Shown here: one piece after another, positions 1-8,900 of the stretch
Position numbering within the stretch: the first letter of the stretch is position 1
How the letters are laid out: every line of letters begins with the position of its first letter
Assembly (NCBI GenBank): GCA_023394015.1
Contig: JAEXBL010000047.1
Location: 1 to 14,075 of the forward strand
Length of the DNA: 14,075 bases
Reading direction: 5' to 3'
Source of the DNA: Pseudomonadota bacterium
GTDB lineage: Bacteria > Pseudomonadota > Gammaproteobacteria > Burkholderiales > Burkholderiaceae_C
Made by a program: the position numbers and the translations under genes
Notes under the pieces: model-generated
Databases searched by the model: none
What the model saw: only the letters and a program-made list of their open reading frames with translations
Told to the model about the DNA's origin: nothing

Positions 1-657
1 CACGAAGTGCAGGGGCTGGGGCGCGCCGGGCCGGGCCTGGCCCTGGGTGCTGCAGCCGCCAAAGGCGGCGGGCTCGGCCCAGCTGTCGTCCAGCCCCGGC
101 TCCGGCGGCACGGGCACGGCCTGCACCGGCTGGCCGGCCACCTCCAGCACCGCGGCGACCACGCAGGCGTAGGGGCTGGCGCGCTCGAGCAGGGCGCTGA
201 ACAAGGCCTTCAGGATGTGGGCCATCTCGCCCAGAAAGGCCTGGGCCAGCGCCGGCGGCTGGGTGGAGGCGAACTCCAGCACCACCGCCAGGTGGTCGGG
301 CAACTCGGGCGCGTCGAAGCGCAGGCCGGCGCGCTCGTAGGTCTGCGCCAGGTCGATGAGGGCGGGGCCGCGCTCGCGCGAGTCGCCGTGCACGTGCTCG
401 AACAGGTGCAGCGAGCTGCGGCGCCCGCGGTCGAAGGTGTCCACGTAGCGCGCCTCGGCCTCGAAGCCGGGGAGCCGGCAGAGGTGGTCGCCCAGGGCCT
501 TGATCTCGCGCAGGCGGGCGGCGGGCAGGGCCTGCTCCAGGCGCAGCGCGTCCAGCAGGCCGGGTATCTGCGCGCGCAGCGCGGCGTCGGGGTAGCCCAC
601 CAGGCGCGCCAGGGCGCGCAGCGTCAGGCGCAGGGATTCGGGGGTGCGGTGAAGCAT
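1..657 (-). CDS. narJ: NarJ, nitrate reductase molybdenum cofactor assembly chaperone (C-terminus cut by window edge)
   Basis: NarJ is a cytoplasmic, system-specific chaperone that binds apo-NarG, helps insert the Mo-bisMGD cofactor and delays membrane docking until the enzyme is mature. It is not part of the final complex. The frame is open for all 219 codons in the window; E. coli NarJ is 236 residues, so only a short tail is missing. Family hallmarks seen: the N-terminal helical part with LVGYPD (residues 19-24), the conserved YVDTFDRGRRSSLHLFEHVHG block (71-91), and the acidic/aromatic end with FGGCS (199-203). The ATG at 657-655 follows AAGGG about 9 nt upstream and lies 14 nt after the narH stop, consistent with tight co-translation. 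The gene beyond the left edge is expected to be narI, which cannot be seen. Identification is firm. Confidence 0.95.
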   Translation of the reverse strand, partial: MLHRTPESLRLTLRALARLVGYPDAALRAQIPGLLDALRLEQALPAARLREIKALGDHLCRLPGFEAEARYVDTFDRGRRSSLHLFEHVHGDSRERGPALIDLAQTYERAGLRFDAPELPDHLAVVLEFASTQPPALAQAFLGEMAHILKALFSALLERASPYACVVAAVLEVAGQPVQAVPVPPEPGLDDSWAEPAAFGGCSTQGQARPGAPQPLHFV

Positions 658-671
658 GGTGCGGCGCCCTT

Positions 672-2195
672 TCAGATCACGGCCTTGATGGGGATGGTGC
701 GCGGCTTCTTGCCGCCGAACAGGCTGGTGTCGGTGCTGCCGTCGGAGCAGCCGTTGCCGAACGAGAAGCCGCAGCCGCCGCGCAGGTCGAAGGCGTTCTC
801 GGCGTACTCGCGGTGCGCCGACGGGATGACGAAGCGGTCCTCGTAGTTGGCAATGGCCATCACGTGGTACATGTCCTCGACCTCTTGCACCGTGAGGCCC
901 GCCTGCTGCAGCACGGCCAGGTTCTGGCGCTGCTCCACGTGCACGCCGCGCTGGTAGGCGCGCATGGCCAGCATGCGCTCCAGCGCCCGCACCACGGGGG
1001 CGGTGTCGCCCGCGGTGAGCAGGTTGGCCAGGTACTGCACCGGGATGCGCAGCTGCGCCACGTCGGGGATCTCGCCGTTGGCACTCACGTGGCCGGCGTT
1101 GGCCGCCGAGGTGATGGGCGACAGCGGTGGCACGTACCAGACCATGGGCAGGGTGCGGTACTCGGGGTGCAGGGGCAGGGCCACCTTCCACTGCATGGCC
1201 ATCTTGTAGACCGGGCTGTGGCGCGCGGCCTCCATCCAGGCGTCGGGGATGCCGTCGAGGCGCGCCTGCTCGATCACCGCCGGATCATGCGGGTCGAGGA
1301 ACAGGCCCAGCTGCGCCTCGTACAGGTCGCGGTCGCGCTCCACGCTGGCGGCTTCCTCGATGCGGTCGGCGTCGTACAGCAGCACGCCGAGGTAGCGGAT
1401 GCGCCCCACGCAGGTTTCGGAGCACACGGTGGGCTGGCCGGCCTCGATGCGCGGGTAGCAGAAGATGCACTTCTCGGCCTTGCCGGTCTGCCAGTTGTAG
1501 TAGATCTTCTTGTAGGGGCAGCCCGAGACGCACATGCGCCAGCCGCGGCACTTGTCCTGGTCGATCAGCACGATGCCGTCTTCCTCGCGCTTGTAGATCG
1601 AGCCGGAGGGGCAGGAGGCGACGCAGGTCGGGTTCAGGCAGTGCTCGCACAGGCGCGGCAGGTACATCATGAAGGTGTTCTCGAACTGGCCGTAGATGTC
1701 CTTTTGCACTTGCTCGAAGTTCACGTCCTGGCTGCGCTTGGCGAACTCGCCGCCCAGGATTTCCTCCCAGTTCGGACCCCACTCGATCTTTTGCATGCGC
1801 TGGCCGGTGATCAGGCTGCGCGGGCGCGCGGTGGGCGCGGCGCGCGTTTCGGGCGCGGACTGCAGGTGCTCGTAGTCGAAGGTGAAGGGCTCGTAGTAGT
1901 CGTCGATTTGCGGCAGGTTGGGGTTGGCGAAGATGCGCATGAGCAGCTTCCACTTGCCGCCCTGGCGCGGCACGATGGAGCCGTCGGCCAGCCGCGTCCA
2001 GCCGCCGTTCCAGCGCGCCTGGTTCTCCCATTCCTTGGGGTAGCCGATGCCGGGCTTGCTCTCCACGTTGTTGAACCAGGCGTACTCCATGCCGGGGCGG
2101 GTGGTCCAGACGTTCTTGCAGGTGACCGAGCAGGTGTGGCAGCCGATGCACTTGTCCAGGTTCAGCACCAAGCCGATCTGTGCGCGAATTTTCAT
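672..2195 (-). CDS. narH: NarH, respiratory nitrate reductase beta subunit (iron-sulfur electron transfer)
   Basis: NarH is the cytoplasmic-face electron wire of the membrane-bound nitrate reductase. It passes electrons from the haem b subunit NarI to NarG through four Fe-S clusters. The 507-residue product (E. coli about 512) shows all four ferredoxin-like cysteine groups: C16/C19/C22/C26; C183/C186/C191/C195; C216/W219/C222/C226; and C243/C246/C258/C262. Trp219 replaces a cysteine in the third group, the family signature of the [3Fe-4S] centre. The C-terminal CGFSFGNGCSDGSTDTSLFGG block is also typical. The start at 2195 is fixed by AAGGAG about 8 nt upstream and by the conserved MKIRAQIGLVLNLDKCIGCH beginning. 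The same frame stays open far upstream through narG, but that part does not look like NarH. It lies 23 nt after narG. No defects seen. Confidence 0.98.
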   Translation of the reverse strand: MKIRAQIGLVLNLDKCIGCHTCSVTCKNVWTTRPGMEYAWFNNVESKPGIGYPKEWENQARWNGGWTRLADGSIVPRQGGKWKLLMRIFANPNLPQIDDYYEPFTFDYEHLQSAPETRAAPTARPRSLITGQRMQKIEWGPNWEEILGGEFAKRSQDVNFEQVQKDIYGQFENTFMMYLPRLCEHCLNPTCVASCPSGSIYKREEDGIVLIDQDKCRGWRMCVSGCPYKKIYYNWQTGKAEKCIFCYPRIEAGQPTVCSETCVGRIRYLGVLLYDADRIEEAASVERDRDLYEAQLGLFLDPHDPAVIEQARLDGIPDAWMEAARHSPVYKMAMQWKVALPLHPEYRTLPMVWYVPPLSPITSAANAGHVSANGEIPDVAQLRIPVQYLANLLTAGDTAPVVRALERMLAMRAYQRGVHVEQRQNLAVLQQAGLTVQEVEDMYHVMAIANYEDRFVIPSAHREYAENAFDLRGGCGFSFGNGCSDGSTDTSLFGGKKPRTIPIKAVI

Positions 2196-2218
2196 CGTGT
2201 CTCTCCTTGTCCTGGGCT

Positions 2219-5200
2219 TCAGGCGTGCGTGGCCGCGGGGGCGGCGGGCTCGTCGTCGAGCCAGTCGATGCGGCGCATCTTGCGCACCAGCACGAACTCG
2301 TCGCGGTTGGTGCCGATGGTTCCGTAGTAGTTGAAGCCGTAGCTGTACTGCGCGTAGCCGCCGATCATGTGCGTGGGCTTGAGCACGATGCGCGTGACCG
2401 AGTTGTGGATGCCGCCGCGCGTGCCGGTGATCTCCGAGCCGGGCGTGTTGATGGTCTTTTCCTGCGCGTGGTACATCATCACCATGCCGGGATTCACCCG
2501 CTGGCTCACCACCGCGCGTGCCGCGATGGCGCCGTTGGCGTTGAACAGCTCCACCCAGTCGTTGTCGACGATGCCGGCGCGCCGGGCGTCGTCCTCGCAG
2601 AGCCACACGATGGGGCCGCCGCGCGCGAGCGTGAGCATCATCAGGTTGTCGCCGTAGGTGGAGTGGATGCCCCACTTCTGGTGCGGCGTGATGAAGTTGA
2701 GCGCGATCTCGGGGTGGCCGTTGGGCTTCTTGCCCTCGACCTCGTGCAGGGTCTTCAGGTGCACCGGCGGGCGGTAGCTGACGAAGCCCTCGCCGAAGTC
2801 GCGCATCCAGGGGTGGTCCTGGTAGAACTGCTGGCGCCCGGTGAGGGTGCGCCAGGGGATCAGCTCGTGCACGTTGGTGTAGCCGGCGTTGTAGCTGACC
2901 TTCTCGCTCTCCAGCCCGCTCCAGGTGGGCGAGCTGATGATCTTGCGCGGCTGCGCCTGGATGTCGCGGAAGCGGATCTTCTCGTCCTCGCGGTGCAGCG
3001 CCAGGTGCACGTGCTCGCGCCCGGTCTGTTTGCCCAGCGCCTCCCAGGCCTTGCAGGCCACGTGGCCGTTGGTCTCGGGGGCGAGCATCATCACCACCTC
3101 GGTGGCGTCGATGTCGCTGACGATGCGCGGCATGCCCTGCGTGGCGCCCGGCTCGCGCACGCGGCCGTTCAGCTCGCCCAGCTGCGCCACCTCGGTCTCG
3201 GTGTTCCAGGCGATGCCCTTGCCGCCGTTGCCGATCTTGTCCATGAGCGGCCCGAGCGCGGTGAAGCGCTTGTAGGTGTTGGGGTAGTCGCGCTCGACCA
3301 CCGCCACCTGCGGCGCGGTGACGCCGGGGATCAGGTCGCACTCGCCGCGCTTCCAGTCGCGCACGTGGAAGGGCTGCGCCAGCTCGGCAGGGGTGTCGTG
3401 CATCATGGGGGTGAGCACCACCTCCTTTTCCACGCCCAGGTGGCCCACGCACACCTCGCTGAAGGCCTTGGCGAAACCCTTGTAGATCTCCCAGTCGCTG
3501 CGCGCCTGCCAGGCCGGGTCGACGGCGGCCGACAGCGGGTGGATGAAGGGGTGCATGTCGCTGGTGTTGAGGTCGTTCTTCTCGTACCAGGTGGCCGTGG
3601 GCAGCACGATGTCGGAGTACAGGCAGGTGGTGCTCATGCGGAAGTCCAGCGTCACCAGCAGGTCCAGCTTGCCCTCGGGCGCCTGCTCGTGCCAGCGCAC
3701 CTCGTGCGGCTTGGCGTCCTCGTGCCCCAGGTCCTTGCCCTGCACGCCGTGGCTGGTGCCCAGCAGGTGCTTGAGGAAGTACTCGTGCCCCTTGCCCGAG
3801 CTGCCCAGGATGTTGGAGCGCCACACGAACATGTTGCGCGGCCAGTTGGCGGGGTGGTCGGGGTCTTCGCAGCTCATGCTGAGCGTGCCGTCCTGGAGCG
3901 ACTGCACCACGTAGTCGCGCGCGTCCATGCCGCGCGCCTGCGCGTCGCGCACCACCTGCAGCGGGTTGGTCTGCAGCTGCGGGGCGCTGGGCAGCCAGCC
4001 CATGCGCTCGGCGCGCACGTTGTAGTCGATCATGGCGCCGCCGTGCGCGGCGCGGTCGGCCAGCGGCGAGAGCACCTCGTCCACGCCCAGCTTCTCGTAG
4101 CGCCACTGGTCGGTATGGGCGTAGAAGAAGCTGGTGCTGTTTTGTTGGCGCGGCGGCCGGATCCAGTCGAGCGCGAAGGCCAGCGCCGTCCAGCCGGTCT
4201 GCGGGCGCAGCTTCTCCTGGCCCACGTAGTGCGCCCAGCCGCCGCCGCTCTGGCCGATGCAGCCGCACAGCATCAGCATGTTGATGATGCCGCGGTAGTT
4301 CATGTCGCAGTGGTACCAGTGGTTCATCGCCGCGCCGATGATCACCATGGACTTGCCCTGCGTGCGGTCGGCGTTGCTGGCGAACTCGCGCGCGATGGTG
4401 ATGATCTGCTCGCGCGGCACGCCGGTGATTTTTTCCTGCCAGGCGGGGGTGTAGGGCGCGTTGGCGTCGTAGCCGGCATGGGGCGCCTCGCCCGGCAGGC
4501 CGCGGTGCACGCCGTAGTTGGCCGCCAGCAGGTCGAACACCGTGGCCACGGCCACGCGGCCCTGCACGCCCTCTCCGCTCAGCTCGAGATGGGTGACGGG
4601 CACGCGCCGCAGCAGCACGTCGCCATCCTGCGCGTTGGCCTGGAAGTTGGGCGACTCGATGCCGCCGAAGTAGGGGAAGGCCACGTCGGCCACCGCGTGC
4701 GCCTGGGCGCCGTCCTCCAGCACCGAGAGCTTGAGCCGCACCTCGGCGCCGCTGCGCGCCTCCTTGGCCTCCAGGTTCCACAGCCCCTGGTCGGCGCGCT
4801 CCTGCGCACCCCAGCGAAAGCCGATGGCGCCCTGGGGCACGACCACCTGGCCGGCCTCGTCGTAGGCCACGGTCTTCCAGTCGGGGTGGTTGGCCTGGCC
4901 CATCCGGTCCGTGAAGTCGCTGGCGCGCACGTAGCGGTCGGGCACCAGCGCGGTGCGACCATCAGCCAGCACCTTTTCCCTCAGCACCACCAGCAGCGGC
5001 AGGTCGGTGTAGCGGCGGGCATAGTCGTCGAAGTAGGGGCTGCGCCTGTCGAAGTAGAACTCCTTGAGGACCACGTGGCCCATGGCCATGGCCACGGCGG
5101 CGTCGGTGCCCTGCTGGGGGTGCAGCCACAGATCGGCCAGCTTGGCCACCTCGGAGTAGTCGGGCGTGACGGCCACCACCTTGGCGCCCTTGTAGCGCAC

Positions 5201-6010
5201 CTCGGTGAAGAAGTGCGCGTCGGGCGTGCGCGTCTGCGGCACGTTGGAGCCCCAGGCGATGAGGTAGGTGGCGTTGTACCAGTCAGCGCTTTCGGGCACG
5301 TCGGTCTGCTCGCCCCACACCTGCGGGCTGGCCGGCGGCAGGTCGCAGTACCAGTCGTAGAAGCTCATGCAGGTGCCGCCGATCAGGCTCAGGTAGCGGC
5401 TGCCCGCGGCGTAGGAGATCATCGACATGGCCGGGATCGGCGAGAAGCCGATGATGCGGTCCGGCCCATGCTGCTTGATGGTGTGGACGTTGGCCGCGGC
5501 GACCATCTGGTTGACCTCGTCCCAGGTGCTGCGCACGAAGCCGCCCAGGCCGCGCTGCTTCTGCCAGTCGCGGCGGGTGGCGTCGTTGCCGACGATGGCG
5601 GCCCAGGCATCCACCGGGCTCTTGGCCACGGCCAGCGCCGCGCGCCAGTGCTTGAGCAGGCGCGCGCGCACCATGGGGTACTTCACGCGGTTGGCGCTGT
5701 ACAGGTACCAGCTGTAGCTGGCGCCGCGCGCGCAGCCACGCGGCTCGTGGTTGGGCAGATCGGGGCGGGTGCGCGGGTAGTCGGTCTGCTGGGTTTCCCA
5801 GGTGACGATGCCGCCCTTCACATAGATCTTCCAGCTGCAGCTGCCCGTGCAGTTCACGCCGTGCGTGCTGCGCACGATCTTGTCGTGCGCCCAGCGGTCG
5901 CGGTAGGCGTCCTCCCAGGTGCGGTCTTCGCCGTTGGTCTGGCCGTGGCCCTGCGAGAAGGACTCGCGCGGCTGCGCGAAGTAGGTGAGGCGGTCGAGGA
6001 AGTGGCTCAT
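2219..6010 (-). CDS. narG: NarG, respiratory nitrate reductase alpha subunit (Mo-bisMGD catalytic subunit)
   Basis: NarG reduces nitrate to nitrite at a Mo-bis-molybdopterin guanine dinucleotide centre, facing the cytoplasm in the NarGHI complex. The 1263-residue protein (E. coli 1247) follows the family end to end. The FS0 [4Fe-4S] ligands are visible as His50, Cys54, Cys58 and Cys93 (HGVNCTGSC and RGCARGASYSW). The Mo-ligating aspartate corresponds to Asp223 in WYCDLPPASP, one residue offset from E. coli Asp222, just as His50 is offset from His49. Further family blocks include GQSGGGWAHYVGQEKLRPQTGW, PTATWYEKNDLNTSDMHPFIHPL and RGGIHNSVTRI. The N-terminus has the usual vestigial twin-arginine-like stretch without an RR pair. 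The ATG at 6010 follows AAGGAG with about 8 nt spacing and begins 24 nt after the narK2 stop. No frameshift or missing key residue was found. Confidence 0.98.
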   Translation of the reverse strand: MSHFLDRLTYFAQPRESFSQGHGQTNGEDRTWEDAYRDRWAHDKIVRSTHGVNCTGSCSWKIYVKGGIVTWETQQTDYPRTRPDLPNHEPRGCARGASYSWYLYSANRVKYPMVRARLLKHWRAALAVAKSPVDAWAAIVGNDATRRDWQKQRGLGGFVRSTWDEVNQMVAAANVHTIKQHGPDRIIGFSPIPAMSMISYAAGSRYLSLIGGTCMSFYDWYCDLPPASPQVWGEQTDVPESADWYNATYLIAWGSNVPQTRTPDAHFFTEVRYKGAKVVAVTPDYSEVAKLADLWLHPQQGTDAAVAMAMGHVVLKEFYFDRRSPYFDDYARRYTDLPLLVVLREKVLADGRTALVPDRYVRASDFTDRMGQANHPDWKTVAYDEAGQVVVPQGAIGFRWGAQERADQGLWNLEAKEARSGAEVRLKLSVLEDGAQAHAVADVAFPYFGGIESPNFQANAQDGDVLLRRVPVTHLELSGEGVQGRVAVATVFDLLAANYGVHRGLPGEAPHAGYDANAPYTPAWQEKITGVPREQIITIAREFASNADRTQGKSMVIIGAAMNHWYHCDMNYRGIINMLMLCGCIGQSGGGWAHYVGQEKLRPQTGWTALAFALDWIRPPRQQNSTSFFYAHTDQWRYEKLGVDEVLSPLADRAAHGGAMIDYNVRAERMGWLPSAPQLQTNPLQVVRDAQARGMDARDYVVQSLQDGTLSMSCEDPDHPANWPRNMFVWRSNILGSSGKGHEYFLKHLLGTSHGVQGKDLGHEDAKPHEVRWHEQAPEGKLDLLVTLDFRMSTTCLYSDIVLPTATWYEKNDLNTSDMHPFIHPLSAAVDPAWQARSDWEIYKGFAKAFSEVCVGHLGVEKEVVLTPMMHDTPAELAQPFHVRDWKRGECDLIPGVTAPQVAVVERDYPNTYKRFTALGPLMDKIGNGGKGIAWNTETEVAQLGELNGRVREPGATQGMPRIVSDIDATEVVMMLAPETNGHVACKAWEALGKQTGREHVHLALHREDEKIRFRDIQAQPRKIISSPTWSGLESEKVSYNAGYTNVHELIPWRTLTGRQQFYQDHPWMRDFGEGFVSYRPPVHLKTLHEVEGKKPNGHPEIALNFITPHQKWGIHSTYGDNLMMLTLARGGPIVWLCEDDARRAGIVDNDWVELFNANGAIAARAVVSQRVNPGMVMMYHAQEKTINTPGSEITGTRGGIHNSVTRIVLKPTHMIGGYAQYSYGFNYYGTIGTNRDEFVLVRKMRRIDWLDDEPAAPAATHA

Positions 6011-6034
6011 GGTCGGGCTCCTTGTTCGTGGGGG

Positions 6035-7450
6035 TCAGCAGGGCATGGGGGCGTTGCGGCGCGCGTAGTACCACCAGGTGATGGCGATGCACAGCACGTA
6101 GAACGCCACGAACAGCCACAGCGCCGCCTGCGGGCCGCCGGTCAGCGCGATCGAGCTGCCGTAGCTCTTGGGAATGAAGAAGCCCCCGTAGGCCGCCATG
6201 GCGGCGGTGAAGCCCAGCGTGGCCGCGCCCAGGGTGTTGCCCTCCTTCTGGGCCTGGGCCACGGCGGCGGCGTCGCGCCGGTCCACGCCGCGCAGCGCCT
6301 CGGTGAGAAAGATCACCGGAATCATGCGGAAGGTGGAGCCGTTGCCGATGCCGGTGGTGAGAAACAGCACCAGAAAGCACAGGAAGAAGCCGGTGAACTG
6401 CCCGGCCCCGTCGCCGGTGGGCAGGAAGGCGATCACGCCCACCACGGCCAGCGCCATGACGATGAAGTTCCACAGCGTGACGCGCGCGCCGCCCAGCCGG
6501 TCGGCCAGCCAGCCGCCGAAGGGCCGCACCACGGCGCCCACCAGCGGCCCGAGCCAGGCGTAGGTCAGCGGGTTGACGCCGGGAAACTGGCTCCTGATGA
6601 GCAGCGGAAAGCCCGCCGCGTAGCCGATGAAGGAGCCGAAGGTGCCCAGGTACAGCAGGCACATCAGCCAGTTGTGCTTGCGCCGGAAGATGGTGGCCTG
6701 CGCGGCGAACGAGGCCCGCGCGTCGGCGATGTCGTTCATGCCGAACCAGGCGGCCAGCGAGGTCAGCGCGATCCAGGGTACCCAGATGAAGGCGGCGTTC
6801 TGCGTCCACACCTGCAGCGTCTGGCCGTCCTTGACGATGGTTTGCGGCGCGCCGCCGAACACGCCGAAGATGCCGGCCGTGACCACCAGCGGGCTCAGGA
6901 ACTGCACCACCGACACGCCCAGGTTGCCCAGCCCCGCGTTCACGCCCAGGGCCGAGCCCTTGCGCTCCTTGGGAAAGAAGAAGCTGATGTTGGCCATGCT
7001 GGAGCTGAAGTTGCCCCCGCCCAGGCCGCACAGCAGCGCCAGCACCAGCATGGTGGAGTAGCCGGTGCTGCTGTCCTGCACGGCCCAGCCCAGGCCCAGC
7101 GCGGGGATCAGCAGGGAGGCGGTGGACAGTGCCGTCCAGCGCCGCCCGCCGAACACCGGCACCATGAAGGAATAGAAGATGCGCAGCGTGGCGCCTGACA
7201 GCGCCGGCGCCGCCGCCAGCCAGAACAGCTGGTTGGTGGAGTACTTGAAGCCCAGCGCCGGCAGGCTGACGGCCACCACGCTCCACACTTGCCAGATGGC
7301 GAAGGCCAGGAACAGCGCCGGCACCGAGATCCACAGGTTGATCTTGGCGATGGCCTCGCCCTCGCGCTCCCAGAAGGCCTTGTCTTCGGGCGTCCAGAGC
7401 GTGAGCACCCGCCCCTGACGCTGGGGCCGCGATACGGTATTGGCGGACAT
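6035..7450 (-). CDS. narK2: NarK2-type nitrate/nitrite antiporter (major facilitator superfamily)
   Basis: Inner-membrane transporter of the nitrate/nitrite porter family, expected to exchange cytoplasmic nitrite for external nitrate. The 471-residue product has about 12 hydrophobic segments. It resembles E. coli NarK in length, in a longer N-terminal cytoplasmic leader, and in both nitrate signature loops: GLGGGNFSSSMANISFFFP (142-160) and TTGIGNGSTFRMIP (365-378). Arg90 (in ATLRIFYSF) matches the substrate-binding Arg89 of E. coli NarK, and Arg309 is the likely partner of Arg305. These features place it in the NarK2 (antiporter) branch and separate it from the shorter NarK1-like neighbour. 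The ATG at 7450 has a GGAG about 7-8 nt upstream, 22 nt after the narK1 stop. Transport mode is inferred from family membership; the symbol follows usage for narK1K2GHJI operons. Confidence 0.92.
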   Translation of the reverse strand: MSANTVSRPQRQGRVLTLWTPEDKAFWEREGEAIAKINLWISVPALFLAFAIWQVWSVVAVSLPALGFKYSTNQLFWLAAAPALSGATLRIFYSFMVPVFGGRRWTALSTASLLIPALGLGWAVQDSSTGYSTMLVLALLCGLGGGNFSSSMANISFFFPKERKGSALGVNAGLGNLGVSVVQFLSPLVVTAGIFGVFGGAPQTIVKDGQTLQVWTQNAAFIWVPWIALTSLAAWFGMNDIADARASFAAQATIFRRKHNWLMCLLYLGTFGSFIGYAAGFPLLIRSQFPGVNPLTYAWLGPLVGAVVRPFGGWLADRLGGARVTLWNFIVMALAVVGVIAFLPTGDGAGQFTGFFLCFLVLFLTTGIGNGSTFRMIPVIFLTEALRGVDRRDAAAVAQAQKEGNTLGAATLGFTAAMAAYGGFFIPKSYGSSIALTGGPQAALWLFVAFYVLCIAITWWYYARRNAPMPC

Positions 7451-7472
7451 GGGGTTCTCCGGTTCCGGTGGA

Positions 7473-8768
7473 TCAGCGTGCCGCCGGCACCGCGCCGGCA
7501 GCCTCGCGCGGGGCCATCACGTCGGTGCGGCGCACCTCGGTGAAGTACATCCAGATCAGCGACACCCAGACCACGCCGTACATCAGCATGAAGGCGCTGG
7601 AGCGCACGCCGGTCCAGTCCATCAGCACGCCGAACAGGATCGGCAGGATGAAACCGCCCAGGCCCCCGGCCAGGCCGACGATGCCGCTGATGGCGCCGAT
7701 GTTGGCGGGGTAGTCGTCGCTGATGTACTTGAACACGCTGGCCTTGCCGAAGGCCCAGGCGATGCCGAGCACGAACATCAGCAGCGTGAACACGTAGACG
7801 TTCAGGCCGATGTGCAGCGTCAGCGGACCATCGACGGTGTGGATGGTGAAGTCGGTCTGCGGGTAGGACAGCAGGAACAGGCAGATCCAGCTTACCCACA
7901 TGACCCACCAGGTGACGCTGTGCGCGCCGAACTTGTCGCTGAGCACGCCGCCGATGGCGCGCAGCACGCCGCCAGGCAGCGAGAAGGCTGCGGCCAGCAG
8001 GGCGGCGACGCGGATGTCCAGGCCGTATTCGCCCACGTAGTACTGCACCATCCACAGCGCCAGCGCCACGTAGCCGCCGAACACGATGCTGTAGTACTGG
8101 CAGTACTTGAGCACGCGCGGGTCCTTCAGCGCCTTGAGCTGGTCGCTGAAGCTGACGTTGCTGGGCACCAGGTGCGCCGGGTTGCTGTGGCTGAACAGCC
8201 AGAACAGCACCAGCGTGCCGAGCATGATGGCGGCGTAGGTCTGGGGCACGGCCTGCCAGCCGAAGGCCACCAGGATCACCGGCGCGACGAACTTGTTGAC
8301 CGCCGCGCCCGAGTTGCCGGCGCCGTACACGCCCATGGCCATGCCCTGGCGGTGCCGGGGAAACCAGCGCGCCACGTAGGGCGTGCCGACCGAGAACGAG
8401 CCGCCGGCCAGCCCGACGAACAGACCGATCACCAGGAAGTGCCAGTACGCGGTGGCGTAGCTCATCATCCAGATGGCGGGCACGGTGGCGGCCATCAGCA
8501 GCGCCATGACGACGCGCCCGCCGTAGCGGTCGGTCCAGATGCCCAGCGGCACGCGCACCAGCGAGCCGGTAAGCACCGGCATGGCCGTGAGCAGGCCGAA
8601 CTGGGTGGCGTTCAACTCCAGCATCTTCTTGATCGGGATGCCGATGACGCCGAACATCATCCAGACCATGAAGCAGACCGTGAAGGCCATGGTGCTGACG
8701 ATCAGCACCGACCAGGGCTGGTGGGCGGCGTTGGATGCGATGGCCGGTGCAGGCGGCGGGGTGGGCAT
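7473..8768 (-). CDS. narK1: NarK1-type nitrate/proton symporter (major facilitator superfamily)
   Basis: First structural gene of the operon. The 431-residue product has about 12 hydrophobic segments and belongs to the NarK1/NasA-like branch, thought to import nitrate with protons to start respiration before nitrite accumulates. Signature loops are GLAGGSFSVGTPYVARWFP (118-136, with the following GMAMGVYGAGNSGAAVNKF) and GIAWAFGKASVFKYISDDYP, where the second carries AFGKAS instead of the GNGSTF type of NarK2. Arg72 in GSLVRVPLG is the expected substrate arginine. The ATG at 8768 has AGAGGA about 8 nt upstream. Two separate narK genes in tandem resemble the Pseudomonas arrangement; in Paracoccus the two are fused. 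Here the stop, a 22-nt gap and a frame change keep them separate. Substrate mode is inferred, not shown. Confidence 0.92.
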   Translation of the reverse strand: MPTPPPAPAIASNAAHQPWSVLIVSTMAFTVCFMVWMMFGVIGIPIKKMLELNATQFGLLTAMPVLTGSLVRVPLGIWTDRYGGRVVMALLMAATVPAIWMMSYATAYWHFLVIGLFVGLAGGSFSVGTPYVARWFPRHRQGMAMGVYGAGNSGAAVNKFVAPVILVAFGWQAVPQTYAAIMLGTLVLFWLFSHSNPAHLVPSNVSFSDQLKALKDPRVLKYCQYYSIVFGGYVALALWMVQYYVGEYGLDIRVAALLAAAFSLPGGVLRAIGGVLSDKFGAHSVTWWVMWVSWICLFLLSYPQTDFTIHTVDGPLTLHIGLNVYVFTLLMFVLGIAWAFGKASVFKYISDDYPANIGAISGIVGLAGGLGGFILPILFGVLMDWTGVRSSAFMLMYGVVWVSLIWMYFTEVRRTDVMAPREAAGAVPAAR

Positions 8769-8853
8769 TGGCAGTCCTCTCTTGCGTGTTGCCCTGCATG
8801 GTCACGCACGCGCGCGGGCTTGCCCATCCTTCTCTGGAAGGGGCGGGCCGCTG

Positions 8854-8900
8854 CAGAAGAACGATGGCGCCGCGCCGGGCCATCCTCCTGAAGAACTATG
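8854..8900. repeat. Direct repeat pair and overlapping inverted repeat upstream of narK1
   Basis: Two 13-bp direct repeats, CAGAAGAACGATG (8854-8866) and CTGAAGAACTATG (8888-8900), match at 11 of 13 positions and start 34 bp apart, close to three helical turns. Between and overlapping them is a perfect inverted repeat GATGGC-N10-GCCATC (8863-8884). The second direct repeat overlaps the candidate NarL site. They may be regulator sites or chance similarity in G+C-rich DNA. The inverted repeat is not followed by a T-run on either strand, so it does not look like a terminator. Confidence 0.4.
8883..8898 (-). promoter_or_regulatory. Candidate NarL 7-2-7 binding site upstream of narK1
   Basis: On the minus strand the sequence reads TAGTTCT-TC-AGGAGGA. 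The E. coli NarL/NarP heptamer consensus is TACYYMT, and high-affinity sites are two inverted heptamers 2 bp apart. Each half here matches at 6 of 7 positions (TAGTTCT; TCCTCCT in reverse complement), with correct orientation and spacing. It lies about 115-130 bp upstream of the narK1 ATG. One mismatch in each half, including in fixed positions, keeps this tentative. Confidence 0.35.

Noticed and set aside
2196..4781. Upstream extension of the narH frame through narG (about 860 codons)
   Set aside because: Arg/Ala-rich low-information sequence out of frame with narG. narH has its own ATG and Shine-Dalgarno at 2195.
2180..7198. A 1672-codon open frame on the plus strand opposite narG and narK2
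   Set aside because: Its product is a His/Ala/Val/Gly-rich composition typical of the antisense of G+C-rich genes, with no recognisable domain, and it lies opposite firmly identified genes.
8769..8883. Short frame starting at 8883 (AGGAGG abutting ATG) and an 8-codon frame at 8826-8803 in the narL-narK1 gap
   Set aside because: The Shine-Dalgarno-like sequence touches the ATG, leaving no spacing; the longer frame runs out of frame over narK1 and the shorter one has no supporting feature.
8863..8884. GATGGC-N10-GCCATC as a terminator after narL
   Set aside because: The stem is only 6 bp with a 10-nt loop and no T-run follows on either strand.
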